This document shows positions 63,301 to 64,000 of a stretch of DNA of 64,000 bases, piece after piece. Source of the stretch: Polydactylus sextarius (lineage: Eukaryota > Chordata > Actinopteri > Polynemidae); the NCBI GenBank assembly GCA_016801845.1, contig CM028919.1, positions 7,022,001 through 7,086,000 on the forward strand. The letters are read 5' to 3'. The notes beneath the pieces are model-generated. The model worked only from the letters and a program-made list of their open reading frames with translations. It did not search any database and was not told where the DNA came from. Positions within the stretch are counted from its first letter, which is position 1. Each line of letters starts with the position of its first letter. The translations under genes and the position numbers were made by a program.

Positions 63301-64000
63301 ACAAGTGACCGAACACAATCTGCTGTCAGCGGTTTTTGACAAAATACAGATGTCACACACTGAAATACCATTTTCACAAAGCCACCAGTGTTTGTCTCAC
63401 CATTCAGGAGACAAGGCAGGGGGGAAAAACACAGAGGAACATTGTTAGTCACAAAGGGGTGGGTGAACCTTGAGCTCACTCTGCCAGGGGAACATCATCA
63501 TTTGTTCATGAGGTGTCAAACCCAGTGGGTCAACAGCTGATTCAGCAGATGTGTAACATTTCTCTCAATGTTCTTATTAAAATATTTCTGTCTTTGTCAC
63601 TGAGGAGTCCCTGATTTCCACTCCTCCGCTGACCCTGTTGTTTGTTTGGTCTTTTCCCCCTTGCAGATCAGAGTGGGAGGAGAGACAACTGACGTCCAGC
63701 TGGTGAAATTACTCCCCAACACAGCCTACACGCTGTCCCTCTTCGCCCTGCATGGAGAATCAGCCAGTGAACCACTGACCAAACAGGGAGTCACTCGTAC
63801 GTGGTCACTAAATCATGAGTTGATTTCATGAGCGCAGCTGATATGAAGTCATGTTTATTCTTAATATCCGATATGCTGGGGCCCATTGTGAATTTGTGTA
63901 TTTATGACGTCATCCGGTCCAGAATTAAATATTGAATGAATTATGTTCTCTGTTCAGTGCCCCTACCACCTGCAGGTGAGCTGAGGGTGCGTGACGTCAC
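41230..64000 (+). CDS. col12a1: COL12A1, collagen XII alpha-1 chain (5' half, partial)
   Basis: Collagen XII is a secreted homotrimeric FACIT collagen that coats collagen I fibrils in tendon, ligament, fascia, skin and cornea; its large N-terminal NC3 arms carry FN3 and VWA modules. Twenty-five coding exons were read (listed by domain), totalling 4730 nt, about 1576 codons of roughly 3060 in human. The order is signal peptide (1-23), FN3-1 (24-110), linker, VWA-1 (129-329), FN3-2, VWA-2 (427-627), FN3-3 to FN3-8, VWA-3 (1188-1381), FN3-9, FN3-10 and the start of FN3-11; it matches human COL12A1 module for module. Module-bounding introns are phase 1, and no frame break was found. The fourth VWA, laminin-G and collagen domains lie beyond the right edge. 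COL14A1 is excluded by its smaller number of N-terminal VWA modules. Confidence 0.96.
41300..44879 (+). other. col12a1: col12a1 intron 2
   Basis: About 3.6 kb without a recognised exon. It contains a T-run at 43586-43608 and a CA-rich patch near 43090-43140. A balanced stretch at 42410-42600 (GCAAATTAATCCTCAGAC and neighbours) could be a regulatory element; nothing else stands out. Confidence 0.55.
43586..43608. repeat. Poly(T) tract in col12a1 intron 2
   Basis: 23 T's with no recognisable element next to it. Confidence 0.85.
44880..45244 (+). CDS. col12a1: col12a1 FN3-1 (two exons)
   Basis: Exons 44880-44996 and 45101-45244, phase 1 throughout. Encodes VEPPSDLKFKILNENTVEMT, the conserved Trp, GFRIQVVSDA, then TSITNLTPDLDYSVSINSFY. 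Human begins [20 protein letters not shown]. The YxVxI strand and the Leu before it are the usual FN3 core residues. Confidence 0.93.
45341..45372. repeat. (CA)n microsatellite
   Basis: About 14 CA units preceded by CGCG, in the col12a1 intron after FN3-1. Confidence 0.93.
45749..45802 (+). CDS. col12a1: col12a1 linker exon before VWA-1
   Basis: 54 nt, phase 1 both ends, encoding IQSSNTSGQARRPPSDAI. Human has a linker of similar length (IQTGSSTKPVEKK...) at this point; it is a poorly conserved, polar hinge. Confidence 0.8.
47002..48000 (+). CDS. col12a1: col12a1 VWA-1 (three exons)
   Basis: Exons 47002-47265, 47419-47583 and 47827-48000, 603 nt in total. Begins KCSISALADLVFLVDGSWSV with a complete MIDAS: DGSWS, the Thr of GGNTMTGDAID, and the Asp of IITDGKSQD. 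Ends VCSGVDDQLSSLVSGDE. The Cys near each end may pair as in other VWA modules. No MIDAS residue is lost. Confidence 0.95.
48115..48405 (+). CDS. col12a1: col12a1 FN3-2 (single exon)
   Basis: 291 nt, phase 1. Encodes MVEPATNLQVTEIASKSMRV, TWDSS, GYKLTLIPM, then LSPETEYEISLYALKGLTPS and EPIMAMEKTQPVKVST. Sits between VWA-1 and VWA-2 as in human (EKTQPMKVQ). Confidence 0.95.
48554..49156 (+). CDS. col12a1: col12a1 VWA-2 (single exon)
   Basis: 603 nt in one exon. MIDAS: LLVDGSYSIG, the Thr of GGSTNTGKAMTYV, and the Asp of LITDGKSSD. The stretch VQISLVQYSRDPHTEF and the end RISKELTQSICLRIEQELL are close to human. Unlike VWA-1 and VWA-3 it has no internal introns. Confidence 0.96.
49896..50174 (+). 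CDS. col12a1: col12a1 FN3-3
   Basis: 279 nt, one exon, phase 1. Encodes LLAPTELRFSEITSRSFRTT, then Trp, MSYLVRFRKAEDV and YPLTTYEVNVFAQYDKGDSF. An acidic DVTGDY stretch replaces the AGDDEV of human. Confidence 0.94.
50270..50545 (+). CDS. col12a1: col12a1 FN3-4
   Basis: 276 nt, one exon, phase 1. Encodes GTVRNLRVTEETTNSFRVSW, APGAVIRYRLSYVPLSG and FPITTYRVAVSAEYATGLGD. Confidence 0.94.
50654..50926 (+). CDS. col12a1: col12a1 FN3-5
   Basis: 273 nt, one exon, phase 1. Encodes ARGSPRDLRVFDETISTMKL, APGNVLQYRIAYKPAEGGE and LQPATEYELFVSARYSSGMG. Human has GNPRDLRVSDPTTSTMKL. Confidence 0.94.
50927..55492 (+). other. col12a1: col12a1 large intron between FN3-5 and FN3-6
   Basis: About 4.6 kb, the longest intron among the FN3 exons. 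No coding exon was recognised. It contains the perfect hairpin at 51806-51836 and a long unique stretch (about 54980-55260) whose composition suggests conservation. ORFs inside are short and without matching splice phases. Confidence 0.6.
51792..51836. repeat. Tandem duplication and perfect hairpin
   Basis: GACTTCAAGACTAAAA occurs twice in tandem (51792-51807, 51808-51823). From 51806 to 51836 there is an inverted repeat with 14-base perfect arms (AAGACTTCAAGACT) and a 3-base loop. It lies inside a col12a1 intron. Confidence 0.9.
55493..55762 (+). CDS. col12a1: col12a1 FN3-6
   Basis: 270 nt, one exon, phase 1. Encodes LGSPRDLVTRDVTDTSFAVS, APGNVRQYRIKWKSLYSDET and LTPETRYEVSVFAAYGHGEG. Human has GSPQDLVTKDITDTSIGAYW and RVSWKSLYDD, a clear one-to-one match. 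Confidence 0.95.
57255..57521 (+). CDS. col12a1: col12a1 FN3-7
   Basis: 267 nt, one exon, phase 1. Encodes VVSEETEKSMKVTWKPAPGK, VLNYRVTYKSRPGGRQLAAK and LTPLTTYDITVVPVYRSGEG, matching human MRVTWKPAPGKVVNYRVVYR. Confidence 0.95.
57710..58110 (+). CDS. col12a1: col12a1 FN3-8 (two exons)
   Basis: Exons 57710-57902 and 57989-58110; the internal intron is phase 2, the flanks phase 1. Encodes FKGPRNLQTSEPTKTSFRVT, PGDVKGYKVTFHPVGND, VGPYDNTVVLEELRADTKYS and VNVFGVFDGGASMPLAGEE, followed by a short Glu/Ser/Pro linker (TEPESPSFETP). Human has VGPYDNTVVLEELRAGTTYK. Confidence 0.95.
58111..59639 (+). other. col12a1: col12a1 intron before VWA-3
   Basis: About 1.5 kb without a coding exon. It holds a perfect TATAAAAGG at 58386-58394 inside a unique, balanced stretch (58230-58600). 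A CT-run of about 14 bases is near 58932. Relevant because the short collagen XII form resumes at the next exon. Confidence 0.55.
59640..60489 (+). CDS. col12a1: col12a1 VWA-3 (four exons)
   Basis: Exons 59640-59789, 59873-59992, 60089-60253 and 60343-60489, 582 nt, all phase 1. MIDAS: LLVDGSWSIG, the Thr of GGNTLTGLALNY, and the Asp of LITDGKSQDD. Begins DVMCKTTAQADIVLL (human MECLTRAEADIVLL) and ends DDIHMYNVADFSFLLD and NLCNSVKGPG. This is the first module retained in the short form of collagen XII in mammals. Confidence 0.95.
61436..62422 (+). CDS. col12a1: col12a1 FN3-9 (two exons)
   Basis: Exons 61436-61572 and 62293-62422, phase 0 internal junction. Encodes DPDAPTNLVTSEVTHQSFRA, VEKYRVEYMTVSGYPQQ, VFVDGTQTTVVLQRLNPLTE and YLVNVYSVVGEDSSEPLRGT. 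The acceptor of the first exon is unusual: two tandem AGs (61432 and 61435) after an A-rich stretch. The second is preferred because it restores human-like GPGD; using the first would add one Gly. Confidence 0.9.
62966..63796 (+). CDS. col12a1: col12a1 FN3-10 (two exons)
   Basis: Exons 62966-63111 and 63667-63796, phase 0 internal junction. Encodes LPLSAVRRMDIYDEQTTTMR, GATGYMLLYSAINATEPTLE, then IRVGGETTDVQLVKLLPNTA and YTLSLFALHGESASEPLTKQ. Human has [20 protein letters not shown] and GATGYILSYKPVKDTEPTRP. Confidence 0.93.
63958..64000 (+). CDS. col12a1: col12a1 FN3-11, start only
   Basis: Acceptor TTCAG at 63957. Encodes LPLPPAGELRVRDVT to the window end; human reads LPLPRPQDLKLRDVT here. 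The exon is cut by the window edge. Confidence 0.85.

Overview
This is a eukaryotic window: split genes with GT-AG introns, CA/TA/GA microsatellites and no prokaryotic gene structure. The proteins recognised are vertebrate, and the compact introns, the gene order and diverged copies of repeats that I recall as dispersed through fish genomes point to a teleost, probably a spiny-rayed one. The species cannot be fixed from the sequence. All exon boundaries below were read by hand from splice sites, reading-frame phase and remembered human orthologues.

Layout, left to right. (1) About 1-5250, minus strand: tfb1m, the mitochondrial 12S rRNA adenine dimethyltransferase/transcription factor B1. Five coding exons (223 codons) are visible; the C-terminal exons lie beyond the left edge. 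Its CCAAT/GC-box promoter is near 5120-5230. (2) About 5250-11100: no gene recognised. (3) About 11100-32150, plus strand: filip1 (filamin-A-interacting protein 1), complete. It has an untranslated exon ending at 11345, a 9.6-kb first intron, five coding exons (1217 codons) and a poly(A) signal at 32137. (4) 32455 to about 37100, plus strand: tmem30a (CDC50A, the P4-ATPase flippase subunit), complete, with seven coding exons (371 codons). (5) About 37100-39500: intergenic, no gene recognised. (6) About 39500-64000, plus strand: the 5' half of col12a1 (collagen XII alpha-1 chain). It has an untranslated exon, a signal-peptide exon and 24 further exons encoding FN3-1, VWA-1, FN3-2, VWA-2, FN3-3 to FN3-8, VWA-3, FN3-9, FN3-10 and the start of FN3-11. 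The gene runs off the right edge before the collagenous part.

The order filip1-tmem30a-col12a1 matches human 6q14.1, except that COX7A2, which sits between TMEM30A and COL12A1 in human, was not found. tfb1m is a newcomer relative to human, where it maps to 6q25. The genes do not form a pathway: mitochondrial rRNA modification, actin/filamin regulation, lipid flipping and extracellular matrix are unrelated roles, and the linkage is syntenic. Teleosts often keep two copies of filip1, tmem30a and col12a1; the a/b suffix cannot be assigned from this sequence.

I found no new biological system. The points most worth a second look are the phase-compatible exon layout that would allow a short (XIIB-like) collagen XII lacking 1164 residues, the different intron content of the three VWA modules, a TATA-like site in the intron before VWA-3, a perfect hairpin in a col12a1 intron, and several candidate conserved non-coding elements.
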